DNA of 23,346 nt from Promethearchaeota archaeon (GCA_004524515.1 SDNV01000035.1:1-23346), one strand, 5' to 3'; shown: positions 15,946-23,346, counted from the stretch's first letter. The notes: generated by a model not told the origin, from the letters alone. Numbers and translations are program-made.

Positions 15946-17085
15946 ATGAGTTCTAATAGAAATAAACGGGATTATTATGAAGTATTAGGGGTAAGCAAAG
16001 ATGCATCTGAAAATGACATTAAATTAGCATACCGTCGCTTAGCTAGAAAATATCATCCGGATGTAAATAAAACGGATCCTAATGCAAAAGATAAATTTAT
16101 AGAAGTTCAAGAAGCGTATGAAGTCCTGAGCGATTCTGAGAAAAGGCGCAATTATGATAGATTTGGCTTTAGTGGGGTAGATATAGATATGAGCGATATG
16201 TTCAGAGGCGGAATCCCGGGAATTGATGAATTATTTAAATCAATTTTTGGAGGGGGTGGATTTGGTGGTTTTGGAGACATTTTTGAAGGCTTTGGCGGTT
16301 TTGGCAGTAGAAGTAGAACAAGCGCACCACGTAGAGAAGTCGGGCAAGATCTGGAAAATCACATTGAAATAAGTTTCGAAGAAGCAATGTTTGGAGTGAA
16401 AAAAGATGTTGAAATCGAGCGTTATGTCCCTTGTTCTGATTGTGAGGGAACGGGAGCCGAAGACCCTTCTTCTATTGAGTCTTGTCCAAAATGTGAAGGT
16501 TCAGGCCGGATGAGAACTATGTCTCGTTCCGGATTTGGGACAATAATTCGAGAAACAGAATGTTATAATTGTAATGGTACGGGTAAAATTATAAAAAAGA
16601 AATGTAAAGTATGCAATGGTAATAAAATGGTTCCCGAAACTAAGAAAATTCACGTAAAGATTCCCCCTGGAGTTGAGGATGGGGTACATTTAAAAGTTCA
16701 AGGGGCGGGACACATCCCTTCAAGGCAAGCTATTCCTGGAGATCTTTATTTAGGAATTCGCGTAATTCCAAATGAGAATTTTATAAGACGGGGAAATGAT
16801 CTCTATACCAGAGCGGAAATTGATATCGTCTCGGCCATATTAGGTGACAAAATAAAAGTCCCTACTCTTGACTATAAAAATAATACCATCACGGAAAAAG
16901 AGCTAAATATCCCACCTGGGACTCAACATGGTACGGAGTTTAGGATTAAAAATCGCGGAGCCTCCTATCTGAGAGGAAAAGGCAAAGGAGATCAATATGT
17001 AGTGATTACTATAAATATCCCCAAAGATATAACTTCTGATCAAAAGAAATTATTAGAAAAATTTAGGGAATTAAATAAAGCATAG
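15946..17085 (+). CDS. dnaJ: DnaJ (type I Hsp40) co-chaperone
   Basis: A complete 379-residue type I DnaJ. The J domain is residues 7-72 with the HPD motif at 37-39 (YHPDVNK), which triggers the DnaK ATPase. A Gly/Phe-rich region follows ([19 protein letters not shown]). Four CxxCxGxx zinc motifs start at C163, C180, C206 and C220; the fourth is slightly altered (CKVCNGNK, lacking the last Gly). C-terminal domains carry [29 protein letters not shown] and [18 protein letters not shown]. The protein delivers unfolded substrates to DnaK. It lies 177 bases downstream of dnaK on the same strand. Confidence 0.96.
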   Translation: MSSNRNKRDYYEVLGVSKDASENDIKLAYRRLARKYHPDVNKTDPNAKDKFIEVQEAYEVLSDSEKRRNYDRFGFSGVDIDMSDMFRGGIPGIDELFKSIFGGGGFGGFGDIFEGFGGFGSRSRTSAPRREVGQDLENHIEISFEEAMFGVKKDVEIERYVPCSDCEGTGAEDPSSIESCPKCEGSGRMRTMSRSGFGTIIRETECYNCNGTGKIIKKKCKVCNGNKMVPETKKIHVKIPPGVEDGVHLKVQGAGHIPSRQAIPGDLYLGIRVIPNENFIRRGNDLYTRAEIDIVSAILGDKIKVPTLDYKNNTITEKELNIPPGTQHGTEFRIKNRGASYLRGKGKGDQYVVITINIPKDITSDQKKLLEKFRELNKA

Positions 17086-17163
17086 TAATTCATTATTTGG
17101 TAATAGCTTAAAGTAGAACTACCTTTCTAGATATAAATTATAAGGTTATATGTAATACCATAG

Positions 17164-17217
17164 TATAATATCAAAAGTTGTCTTGAGATAATATCTAAAA
17201 ATTCTTTTGATAATATA
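17164..17217. repeat. Long inverted repeat with a nested dyad downstream of dnaJ
   Basis: TATAATATCAAAAG (17164-17177) pairs with CTTTTGATAATATA (17204-17217) over 14 bases with one mismatch. The 26-base interval contains a second dyad, AGATA-a-TATCT, at 17186-17196. It could be a terminator-like stem, a small RNA hairpin or a protein-binding site; nothing in the sequence decides among these. Confidence 0.5.
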
Positions 17218-17536
17218 CCCATTCAAATTTTTGTAACCTCATTTTTTTTAACAATATTAGAAAAAATATTTTTAAAAATTCTAAAAAAGGAAGAAAAAAA
17301 TTCATTACATAACATTCCTTAGAGATTAAGTGTTATAAATCTTAAATTTTATTTTAGATAATATTATCATGCAAATATTATTAATTATAAGTTTCATATG
17401 TTAATTAAAAACATTAAGATTCAAAACAATATAAAAAAATTATATTTTTGAAGATTAAATAATACACATCAATTTAAAAAAAAGGATTAAATATTCTATG
17501 AAATAAAGAAAATAGGTAACCTTAAAAGAAATTAAT

Positions 17537-17552
17537 TAAATAATATTATTTA
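17537..17552. promoter_or_regulatory. Perfect 16-base palindrome before the wHTH/RHH gene
   Basis: TAAATAATATTATTTA is perfectly self-complementary and lies 34-49 bases before the start of the gene at 17587, around its expected core promoter. Ribbon-helix-helix and winged-helix proteins commonly bind such dyads in their own promoters, so this is a candidate autoregulatory site. Confidence 0.4.
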
Positions 17553-17586
17553 GAGAAAAATTTCTAACAAATTACTAAATAAGATA

Positions 17587-18099
17587 ATGACAGAGATTTT
17601 AGAAGAAAAAGTTCGAAAACCTAAAAAAACAGAGGAAATAATTTTAGAACATTTAAAGCAAAAACAACAAGAAATTACATTCTATCAGCTTTATAAGGAA
17701 TTAACCAAAGTAGATAAAAATACCATGAGATCTAAGTTAAAAATTACTTCAGGAGGTTTACAAAGTGCATTAAAACGTATGGAAAAAAAAAAGAAAGTAT
17801 TTATGAAAAAAAGAATTAGACGGTTCGAAACTCTTGTATGGTTTAAAGACTTTGACACCGATCCTCTTATTTATTTAAAAGAACAAGATGAAATCATTAT
17901 TCCATTTCGATTAGATCGTCTAACTGGATTGGTTTTAAGCGAGATTCCAAAAATTTCAACTGAATATGAAAATGTAAGTGATTTGGTAAAACAGGCTGTA
18001 ATATTTTTTTCTCAAAATAATATATCTCCAAGTCTTAGAAAGCAAGCAATTTCTCAGGCTATGAAAAAAGAAATGAAAATCCCCCCTAAAATAAAATAA
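17587..18099 (+). CDS. Probable DNA-binding protein: winged helix plus ribbon-helix-helix-like domain
   Basis: A basic 170-residue protein. Residues 15-90 look like a winged helix: EEIILEHLKQKQQEITFYQLYKEL, then MRSKLKITSGGLQSALKRMEKKKKVFMKK. Residues 105-150 (IIIPFRLDRLTGLVLSEIPKI, ENVSDLVKQAVIFFSQ) have the strand-helix-helix layout of a ribbon-helix-helix (CopG/MetJ-like) domain: a short strand, R-L-D, then a turn and a helix starting 'vSdLVkqAv'. The assignment rests on pattern only. Having two DNA-binding modules in one short protein is uncommon. The gene lies 30 bases upstream of a charged protein of unknown function on the same strand, which suggests an operon. No ribosome-binding site is seen; a 16-base palindrome is centred about 40 bases upstream. 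Confidence 0.65.
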   Translation: MTEILEEKVRKPKKTEEIILEHLKQKQQEITFYQLYKELTKVDKNTMRSKLKITSGGLQSALKRMEKKKKVFMKKRIRRFETLVWFKDFDTDPLIYLKEQDEIIIPFRLDRLTGLVLSEIPKISTEYENVSDLVKQAVIFFSQNNISPSLRKQAISQAMKKEMKIPPKIK

Positions 18100-18129
18100 A
18101 TAAAGATAATAAAAAGGATCGAATGTTTT

Positions 18130-18573
18130 ATGTCTAAAAAAGATGAATTAGATGAGGAGGAACTCGAGATTTTAGACGAGTTGTTATTCGGGTCGTTAAA
18201 AGAAGAGAATAAAATTGATTTGAAAAAAAACAAAAAATCTCAGAAAATTACCAAAAAATCTGATTTAAGGCAAGGTATAATTAATATAGATAAAAAATCA
18301 ACTCCAATATCTTCTATCACCCTCGAACAATTAAAAACAAAACAAGCTGACACAAAATTCCCTCAAGAAATTCAAGAATATCAAAAATCTAAAACAAAAC
18401 CTAAGAAAAGAAAGATAAAAAAGAAACAATTATTATTAGACATTGCTGAGATTATTCCCTTGATAAAACAAAATAATATTTTACTTAATGAATTAATTCG
18501 GTCTTATAAGTCGATTGAGGATTCATTTAAAGCTTTAACGCAGGAACCAATTAAGATTAAGTTTTTAAAATGA
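18130..18573 (+). CDS. Hypothetical charged protein
   Basis: A 147-residue protein that I do not recognise. The first 25 residues are acidic and helical (DELDEEELEILDELLFGSL). The middle, about 30-105, is low-complexity and very rich in lysine (KKNKKSQKITKKS, KTKPKKRKIKKK) and probably disordered. The last 40 residues form an amphipathic helical stretch (LLLDIAEIIPLIKQNNILLNELIRSYKSIEDSF), a likely coiled coil or protein-binding helix. It follows the winged-helix/RHH protein by 30 bases on the same strand, with GGATCG about 10 bases before the ATG. An acidic-basic-coiled layout like this suits an adaptor bound to DNA or RNA, but no function is shown. A hairpin starts at its stop codon. Confidence 0.6.
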   Translation: MSKKDELDEEELEILDELLFGSLKEENKIDLKKNKKSQKITKKSDLRQGIINIDKKSTPISSITLEQLKTKQADTKFPQEIQEYQKSKTKPKKRKIKKKQLLLDIAEIIPLIKQNNILLNELIRSYKSIEDSFKALTQEPIKIKFLK

Positions 18574-18617
18574 ACACTTTTTTTACCTTGTTAATTGAGC
18601 TACAAAAAACCGTGTTC
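18572..18617 (+). terminator. Hairpin directly after the charged protein gene
   Basis: GAACAC plus a T-run (18572-18584) pairs with an A-run, a two-base CC bulge and GTGTTC (18604-18617). The stem begins inside the stop codon. No long T-tract follows, so it may stabilise the 3' end of the mRNA rather than end transcription. Confidence 0.35.
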
Positions 18618-18715
18618 TATTATATTTTAAACGCTGTTATTATACTAATAAATCGTATAAATGTTAAATTGCTTTATTGAGGATAAAATAGATTCATAAT
18701 ATTATTTTTTAATCG

Positions 18716-18726
18716 AATAAATATAC
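18716..18726 (+). promoter_or_regulatory. TATA-like box of the THEP1 NTPase gene
   Basis: AATAAATATAC lies 24-34 bases before the ATG at 18750, the distance expected for a leaderless archaeal transcript. No ribosome-binding site is visible between it and the start. Confidence 0.45.
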
Positions 18727-18749
18727 ATTATGTCTAGAGATTTGTTTAT

Positions 18750-19280
18750 ATGAACCCTAAAATCTTGATTATTGGTCCACCAAGATGTGGAAAATCTACA
18801 ATGATTTCTAAACTAATCAGGTTATATACCGAGGAAAACTATAAAATATTCGGTTTCCTAACTCCAGAAGTAAAAAAAGACAATAATCGTGAGGGCTTTG
18901 ATGTCCAAGATATATGTTCTAAGGATAGATTTCCACTCGCAAGAGTAGGTAATTATAATACTAGATTTACATTGGGCAAGTATTCCGTATTTGTAAAAGA
19001 ATTCGAAAATTATATTGATACTCTGTTTAATATAGAAGATAGAGAGATAAATTTGATTATAATTGATGAAATCGGTAAAATGGAACTCTATTCGGAAAAA
19101 TTTCAAGAATTAATTAAAAAATTGTTTAAATCTAATATTCCTATCATTGCTACGATTGGAGAGAAAATGAAACATTCCGTAAAGGATTATATCCTAAGGT
19201 TGCCGAATACCAAATTATTAAATTTAACCCGAGATAATAATGAGAAGGTTTTCCAAACAATATTGTCATTATTACCTTAA
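18750..19280 (+). CDS. THEP1-type nucleoside-triphosphatase (COG1618)
   Basis: A 176-residue P-loop NTPase matching the THEP1 family in length and motifs. Walker A is G9-PPRCGKS-T17, Walker B is LIIIDEIGKME with D106 and E107, and the family's IGKMEL and IPIIATIGEK segments follow. The stretch GFLTPEVKKDNNREGFDVQDI matches the THEP1 'GF.t.EvR..g.R.GF.iv.l' region. Family members hydrolyse ATP, GTP and other NTPs in vitro, and their cellular role is unclear. The gene appears to be transcribed alone from its own leaderless promoter and is convergent with the UroD-type gene, with 21 bases between the stops. Confidence 0.88.
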   Translation: MNPKILIIGPPRCGKSTMISKLIRLYTEENYKIFGFLTPEVKKDNNREGFDVQDICSKDRFPLARVGNYNTRFTLGKYSVFVKEFENYIDTLFNIEDREINLIIIDEIGKMELYSEKFQELIKKLFKSNIPIIATIGEKMKHSVKDYILRLPNTKLLNLTRDNNEKVFQTILSLLP

Positions 19281-19301
19281 AAGATGAAAAATATGTAAGA
19301 A

Positions 19302-20507
19302 CTATTGGTTAATGGGAGGGAGAGCAGGCACCACATCATCCTTCCAATTTTCCTCAACTGGATATTCCCACCAATGCGCTGGAATATTAGCATAGGTCCC
19401 ATATTTTTTTATTCCGCTCCTAAAGGCATTGATATTTTCTTTCGGAACTTTAAGGATATGAGGTTCTTCATAAAAATAGGCACCAAATCCTCCTTTTCGT
19501 GTTCCCAGATTTCTTATCATATGCCATACTTCCCGCTCGCACTGTTCAGGGGTCCCTCTAGTATATATTGATTGAATATTTACACACCCCCAAAACATGA
19601 TTTTTCCTCTAAAAGGTTTTAAACTAGTATACCCCGTCATCCTTGGGGAATCCAGTTCTAGCGCATCCACTCCCCATTCAATTAGATCTGGCATAAGAGG
19701 GTCTATTTTCCCACAGCAATGCATATGAAATTCACAGCCACGTTCGTGAGATGCGTTACAAAGTTCTCGAAATACAGGTTCATAAAATTTTTTAAACATT
19801 CGGGGACCTATAAAAGGTCCATTTTGTTCCCCTAAATCCTCAACCAAAAGAAAGCCATTAGGGGCTCCTCCATATTTGATCCATGCGTCCATATTTTTAA
19901 TATTCCATTCGGTTAAATAAGATAAAAGATATTTAACTTCCTCAGAATGCCTTCGGTGATCAATTAAAAAATTTGAAAAACCTCTCATATTGGCTCCTGT
20001 ACCGAAAGGTCCTAAATGTCCTAAACAACAAAGTTTGTACTTTTTTTTCTGGTAGGTTTTAGCAGGATCAAGAAAGAAAGGAGAATATTGAGTTTGATCA
20101 TAGGGATCAGGAGCATATTTTTCTAGGTATTTATCTAGATCCTCCCATTTCAGTAATGAAGGGCGTCCGGGATGCCCCATGGATAACTTTTTTCCCCCTC
20201 TGCGATTCCAATAAGATCCCCACATATCAATCTCTTCCCGCTTTTCATTCATCCAGTTAAATCCTTCGAATTTTGGATTATTTTCTGCCCAATTAGGTTT
20301 TTTCCAAGTCCAAAGCCCTCCAGTTATCAATTCATCCATGATAGCATGAGGAAATAATCCTTTTTCTTCAATACTATGTCCTGGTTGCCAATTCTGTGAG
20401 GGAATCATCAACAGAACATATATATCACTAGACTTAAATCCCCATATAGGGATTTTATCTGGACTTGTAAAATGCAATGCAGATTTTACTCTTTCAATTG
20501 AATTCAT
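19302..20507 (-). CDS. Uroporphyrinogen decarboxylase-family (UroD) protein, probable corrinoid methyltransferase
   Basis: A 401-residue TIM-barrel protein of the UroD superfamily. Rather than a porphyrin-decarboxylating form, it carries a zinc motif like that of the MtaA/MtbA methyltransferases: H263-x-C265-G in HCCG, and C308 in WGCVN. There the zinc activates a thiol or similar acceptor for a methyl group from a methylated corrinoid protein. Other family marks are the opening ERVKSALHFTSPDKIPIWG, FLLVEDLGEQNGPFIGPRMFKKF, and the acidic VDALELDSP. No corrinoid protein gene is adjacent, so the donor and acceptor are unknown. Its length is normal for the archaeal/anaerobe subgroup. TTTTAAA about 31-37 bases upstream may be its TATA box. 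It is transcribed alone. Confidence 0.85.
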   Translation of the reverse strand: MNSIERVKSALHFTSPDKIPIWGFKSSDIYVLLMIPSQNWQPGHSIEEKGLFPHAIMDELITGGLWTWKKPNWAENNPKFEGFNWMNEKREEIDMWGSYWNRRGGKKLSMGHPGRPSLLKWEDLDKYLEKYAPDPYDQTQYSPFFLDPAKTYQKKKYKLCCLGHLGPFGTGANMRGFSNFLIDHRRHSEEVKYLLSYLTEWNIKNMDAWIKYGGAPNGFLLVEDLGEQNGPFIGPRMFKKFYEPVFRELCNASHERGCEFHMHCCGKIDPLMPDLIEWGVDALELDSPRMTGYTSLKPFRGKIMFWGCVNIQSIYTRGTPEQCEREVWHMIRNLGTRKGGFGAYFYEEPHILKVPKENINAFRSGIKKYGTYANIPAHWWEYPVEENWKDDVVPALPPINQ

Positions 20508-20760
20508 ATTTTAAAATTCTTAAATTTCATTTGAGGTTTAAAATGAGGTGTATAATATCATATTTTATACTAAATAATTTTTTTGTTATATTATAATGAG
20601 TTCGGGAAATGCTGCTATTTGTCTTTCACAAAAATTTTTAATAGTACCCAATTTTATTTTATTAGTTAAAATTTCGACAATATCTTTAAAAAGGGATATT
20701 TGAAAATAAAAAAAAGTATTTTATTAATAAAGTGAAAGGTAGAAAAAAAGGTGGTACCAT

Positions 20761-20877
20761 ATTCGCTTTAAATGCGACAAGTGTGGCGCAGAATTCGAAT
20801 ACGATGATTTCCCAGATGATGATTTTGCTTGTCCTGAATGTGGGGCTAATGATGGGACATTTAGTTTACTCGCATAG
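20761..20877 (+). CDS. 38-residue zinc-ribbon (rubredoxin-like) protein without a standard start codon
   Basis: The reading frame encodes RFKCDKCGAEFEYDD, then FACPECGANDGTF, ending ...SLLA. Two CxxC knuckles with an acidic loop are the hallmark of small zinc-ribbon/rubredoxin-like proteins. An in-frame TAG at 20740-20742 limits the frame, and no ATG, GTG or TTG lies between it and the first cysteine. The ATT at 20761 sits 7 bases after GGTG (20750-20753), exactly where a start codon is expected, and would give the usual 'M-x-F-K-C' beginning. The alternative is a GTG start at 20732 with a -1 shift on seven A (20743-20749), giving VKGRKKRWYHIRFKC. An assembly error is also possible. The protein is convergent with the MFS gene. 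Confidence 0.5.
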   Translation: MRFKCDKCGAEFEYDDFPDDDFACPECGANDGTFSLLA

Positions 20878-20932
20878 TAAATAAATTACTTTTTCTCAAT
20901 TTTTAAAGGGTAAATTTCTATATCCTTTTCCT

Positions 20933-22222
20933 TTACTTAACTTCGCTTAAATCAACCCCTTTTGTTTCCTTTATGAACAGATAGGTTAAGGGTAGAATTA
21001 AGAGATGGGGTAAACTGATAATAATGAAAGCAACTGCTAAACCATAGAAGTATATGAGAATACTGCTGATAAGTAAACCCCCTGTAGTTCCAATTGCGCT
21101 AATCAAGGATCTGAGGCCACTCCCTGTACCTCTTGCATCGGTAGGAGTTATTTCTACCGTAATAAGTCTTGCTACAATCCTTATGCCTTGGAGAGTAATA
21201 TAGGCTATCCCCGCTCCTAGCCCAACGATTATAATTAATGTTATACCAGAGAAATTAACCCCCAACACAACTATGAAAATTGAAATAGGTGACAATAGCC
21301 CATATAAATATAATAATGGTTTTCTGCCCCATTTATCTGCAACAATCCCCGTAATAAGGTATCCCAAAATTACAGAGATACTAATTACATAAATAATGAT
21401 ATTTACTTCCGATTCACTCATCCTTCCACTACTCGCGAAGAATGCTTCCACTAATCTAAAGAAAACATAATTTAATCCCGCAATAAGGCTTATGATTAAT
21501 ATTATGATATATTCTTTCCTCCTAGCTGATTTAAATAGAGTGTGTAAATTTTCTCTAAACATGCTTTGCTTATCAGCTCCAGATAATCGCTGTTCTTTCA
21601 TTTCTTCATATTTAATTGTTTCTTTAAATGTAAAAAGAATAAGTATGCTTAATGGAATTCCTAAAAACACGGCAAAAAATGTCATACCTCGCCAATTCGC
21701 CGCAGTCTCAGTTATAAATATAGAACGAAATATAGGAAGTAATAATGCTCCTCCTATGCCCCCCATAAGAACAAAAGTATTCCATTGCCCTCTTTTTTCG
21801 GGTGGACATTCTTCACTAATATAAATAGTCCATATATCTGAGCTGAAAAATATATAGAGCATAAAAAGGTAAATCGTATATTGAATAATATTTGTAGAGG
21901 TTGCGAGTAGTAATGAAGAGAATCCCATTCCAAACACGGTGAATGCCAATATTTTCTTCCTACCGACTCGATCGGCCATGTATTGATTTAAAAATACAAA
22001 ATATGTACCAATGGAAGCAATAGCTATGCATAAAGCAAAAATCGATTGTGCAACATTCTGAGGATAATTGCCTAAAAATTCTTCTATAACTTTCGAAGGA
22101 ATAACGGTTGGATAAAGCGTACAATAGGTATCAAGAATTTCTACGAACATTAATACAAAAATCATATAAATATAAGCTGATTTGGATCTAACTAATGAAG
22201 ATTCATTTTTTTCTACTGTCAT
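20933..22222 (-). CDS. MFS transporter, sugar-porter-like
   Basis: A 429-residue membrane protein with about 12 hydrophobic segments, the normal major facilitator layout. Both copies of the loop 2-3 and loop 8-9 signature are present: ADRVGRKK and ADKWGRKP. The C-terminal IKETKGVDLSE matches the 'PETKG' end motif of sugar porters. A central cytoplasmic loop (about 200-235, EEMKEQRLSGADKQ) separates the halves. It would move a small organic solute with protons or by facilitated diffusion; the substrate cannot be inferred. A TATA-like CTTAAATATC at 22244-22253 lies 22-31 bases before the ATG, so the transcript is probably leaderless. The seven-helix gene upstream is on the same strand, 76 bases away. 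Confidence 0.88.
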   Translation of the reverse strand: MTVEKNESSLVRSKSAYIYMIFVLMFVEILDTYCTLYPTVIPSKVIEEFLGNYPQNVAQSIFALCIAIASIGTYFVFLNQYMADRVGRKKILAFTVFGMGFSSLLLATSTNIIQYTIYLFMLYIFFSSDIWTIYISEECPPEKRGQWNTFVLMGGIGGALLLPIFRSIFITETAANWRGMTFFAVFLGIPLSILILFTFKETIKYEEMKEQRLSGADKQSMFRENLHTLFKSARRKEYIIILIISLIAGLNYVFFRLVEAFFASSGRMSESEVNIIIYVISISVILGYLITGIVADKWGRKPLLYLYGLLSPISIFIVVLGVNFSGITLIIIVGLGAGIAYITLQGIRIVARLITVEITPTDARGTGSGLRSLISAIGTTGGLLISSILIYFYGLAVAFIIISLPHLLILPLTYLFIKETKGVDLSEVK

Positions 22223-22243
22223 GTAGATATATTTAAATCAACT

Positions 22244-22253
22244 GATATTTAAG
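22244..22253 (-). promoter_or_regulatory. TATA-like box of the MFS transporter gene
   Basis: On the minus strand this reads CTTAAATATC, 22-31 bases before the ATG at 22222, which fits a leaderless archaeal promoter. It suggests that the transporter can be expressed separately from the upstream membrane-protein gene. Confidence 0.4.
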
Positions 22254-22298
22254 CCTTTTCTGGATAAAAATGAAAAAAAAAGAGAATTTATAATTTGG

Positions 22299-23027
22299 TT
22301 ATCCCTTGATAAATAATTTCTTTACGGAATCAGGTAAAATCCATCCTAAATAAAACTCAATGGCACTCGACATTAAAAGTAGTCTTACTATTACCACGAT
22401 TACGGAGGAAAATAGGAAAAAAGAATCTAAAACCGCACATGCCGCATAAGTTAGAAATGCGACGATCAGGAATTTACCTTTTAAACTCAATTCGGGATCA
22501 TCTGATTTTCGGGACTGATTTGCAAACAAAAGGAAAGTAATGAGGGCACTAATGAGGAAAAATAGCAAAGTAAACCGTACAAATGGCCTATATACGGCAG
22601 AAAAAGTTCTTTCAAAATATCCTATCATATTTACACGATCTGTAAAGAGAAAATAGAAAAATAAAATCTCACAAATCAAGCTAATAAGGGTATAAACCCC
22701 CAGAATGATTTTTTTCTTTTCTCGATACATGAAGTCTGTAAAAGTTATTAACCAAAGAACTGTTATGATGGGAATAAAGACATATCCTATAATAAATCTA
22801 ATCTCTTCTGCCAAAATAATGTTAAAAAATAGTAAAATAAATGCCAGTGCACCATGCATCCATGGGGTTGAAATTCCAATCCACGTAATTCCTACATAAA
22901 TATAATATTTCTTCTCAAATTCAAAATATTTTGAGAGAATTTTCAGTCCTACTATCAAAGAAATGATGACAAAGATTAAATTAAAAGTTCCCGTTAAAAT
23001 CTCCAATAGTGTTAACTCTATTGTCAA
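22299..23027 (-). CDS. Seven-helix integral membrane protein, unknown function
   Basis: About 242 residues with seven hydrophobic helices and short loops, similar in layout to the membrane-sensor domains common in Asgard genomes, but without an attached histidine kinase or other output domain. It ends with a short basic tail (DSVKKLFIKG). The first open codon is a TTG at 23027, but the only Shine-Dalgarno-like site, AAAAGGTG (GGTG at 23029-23032), ends 1 base before it, too close for use. The codon 7 bases after GGTG is ATA at 23019-23021, giving a start at ELTLLEIL. So the true start is uncertain and may be non-standard. A TATA-like TTTATAAA at 23091-23098 would give a leader of some 40 bases, consistent with SD-led translation. 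The function is unknown; a sensor or transporter role is possible. Confidence 0.7.
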   Translation of the reverse strand: MTIELTLLEILTGTFNLIFVIISLIVGLKILSKYFEFEKKYYIYVGITWIGISTPWMHGALAFILLFFNIILAEEIRFIIGYVFIPIITVLWLITFTDFMYREKKKIILGVYTLISLICEILFFYFLFTDRVNMIGYFERTFSAVYRPFVRFTLLFFLISALITFLLFANQSRKSDDPELSLKGKFLIVAFLTYAACAVLDSFFLFSSVIVVIVRLLLMSSAIEFYLGWILPDSVKKLFIKG

Positions 23028-23346
23028 ACACCTTTTATGATTCTCAATTGAAATTAATTATGAAATATTCAACCTGTAAATATTTAAATTTTTATAAACA
23101 AAATTCTTAAATCATTAAGCAGATTAGAATTTTGAAATTTTTAAGAAAAATTTTATTCTCTTCACATTTAGAATAATTAATTTTTAATAAATTCAGTTTC
23201 AAAGGAAGTAAAACTCTAAATCCACTTTAACTGAATCTTTTTCTATAAAATATTCATTCCAATTTTTAAGTTTTAACAATTATAATTTCATTTTTGTTTC
23301 CAATGGAAATCTACCTTAATATTTATAAGAGAAAAGTGGTAATAAT
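23028..23346. other. 319-base right-end intergenic region with promoter-like elements
   Basis: No gene is visible. It contains the TATA-like TTTATAAA (23091-23098) for the minus-strand membrane-protein gene. Near the right edge there is a 13-base dyad TTTCC-aat-GGAAA at 23297-23309, followed by the TATA-like ATTTATAA at 23321-23328 on the plus strand. The latter two may belong to a gene that starts just beyond the window. Confidence 0.4.

Larger units (their letters stand above)
17086..17586. other. 501-base AT-rich non-coding gap after dnaJ
   Basis: No reading frame of useful length, tRNA or recognisable RNA is visible on either strand, and stop codons are dense. It holds a long imperfect hairpin at 17164-17217 and a perfect 16-base palindrome at 17537-17552 just before the next gene. 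Both are listed separately. The rest is AT-rich sequence. Confidence 0.6.

Noticed and set aside
20596..20703. Possible 35-residue plus-strand ORF, and a protein-like minus-strand frame over the same bases
   Set aside because: Neither has a recognisable motif. The minus-strand frame (around SLFKDIVEILTNKIK) has no ATG, GTG or TTG before its protein-like part. AT-rich sequence gives such frames by chance.

Overview
The window looks like a piece of an AT-rich archaeal chromosome (about 30% GC, estimated by eye), most probably an Asgard archaeon of the Lokiarchaeia type. Supporting signs are TATA-like boxes about 25 bases before several start codons with no ribosome-binding site (leaderless genes), GGTG-type Shine-Dalgarno sites before others, many small winged-helix regulators and zinc ribbons, an ADP-forming acyl-CoA synthetase, class I CoA-transferase subunits, UroD-type methyltransferases, and a plant/Roco-type leucine-rich-repeat protein. 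The lineage is inferred; no rRNA or tRNA is present to confirm it.

Layout. 1-1463: the C-terminal end of an ADP-forming acyl-CoA synthetase, translationally overlapped by a Cys-rich Rossmann protein of unknown function. 1479-5305: a winged-helix regulator with a V4R-like ligand domain, divergent from a B12-binding radical SAM enzyme and a haloalkane-dehalogenase/OleB-like hydrolase; a cluster of ATTAATA repeats lies between them. 5488-6987: a HEAT-plus-LRR protein. 6999-8881: a two-subunit CoA-transferase. 9045-9509: a DUF3795 cysteine-rich protein. 9694-11662: a winged-helix regulator followed by a 4Fe-4S protein. 11780-12514: a small unknown protein and a zinc ribbon with a poly-lysine tail. 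12687-17085: the Hsp70 system, with grpE divergent from dnaK and dnaJ. 17086-17586: a 500-base non-coding gap with nested inverted repeats. 17587-19280: a winged-helix/ribbon-helix-helix protein, a charged unknown protein and a THEP1-type NTPase. 19302-20507: a UroD-family methyltransferase. 20761-20877: a 38-residue zinc ribbon with no normal start codon. 20933-23027: an MFS transporter and a seven-helix membrane protein.

How the genes work together. The acyl-CoA synthetase and CoA-transferase genes point to organic-acid/acyl-CoA metabolism linked to ATP. The UroD-type methyltransferase and the B12-radical SAM enzyme point to corrinoid chemistry. The Fe-S protein and DUF3795 protein point to anaerobic redox life. 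The most interesting features are the regulator/radical SAM/hydrolase locus, which could be a small uncharacterised pathway sensing a hydrophobic ligand, and two genes near the right end whose best-placed starts, 7 bases after GGTG, are ATT and ATA rather than ATG. No CRISPR array, insertion sequence, tRNA or rRNA was found.
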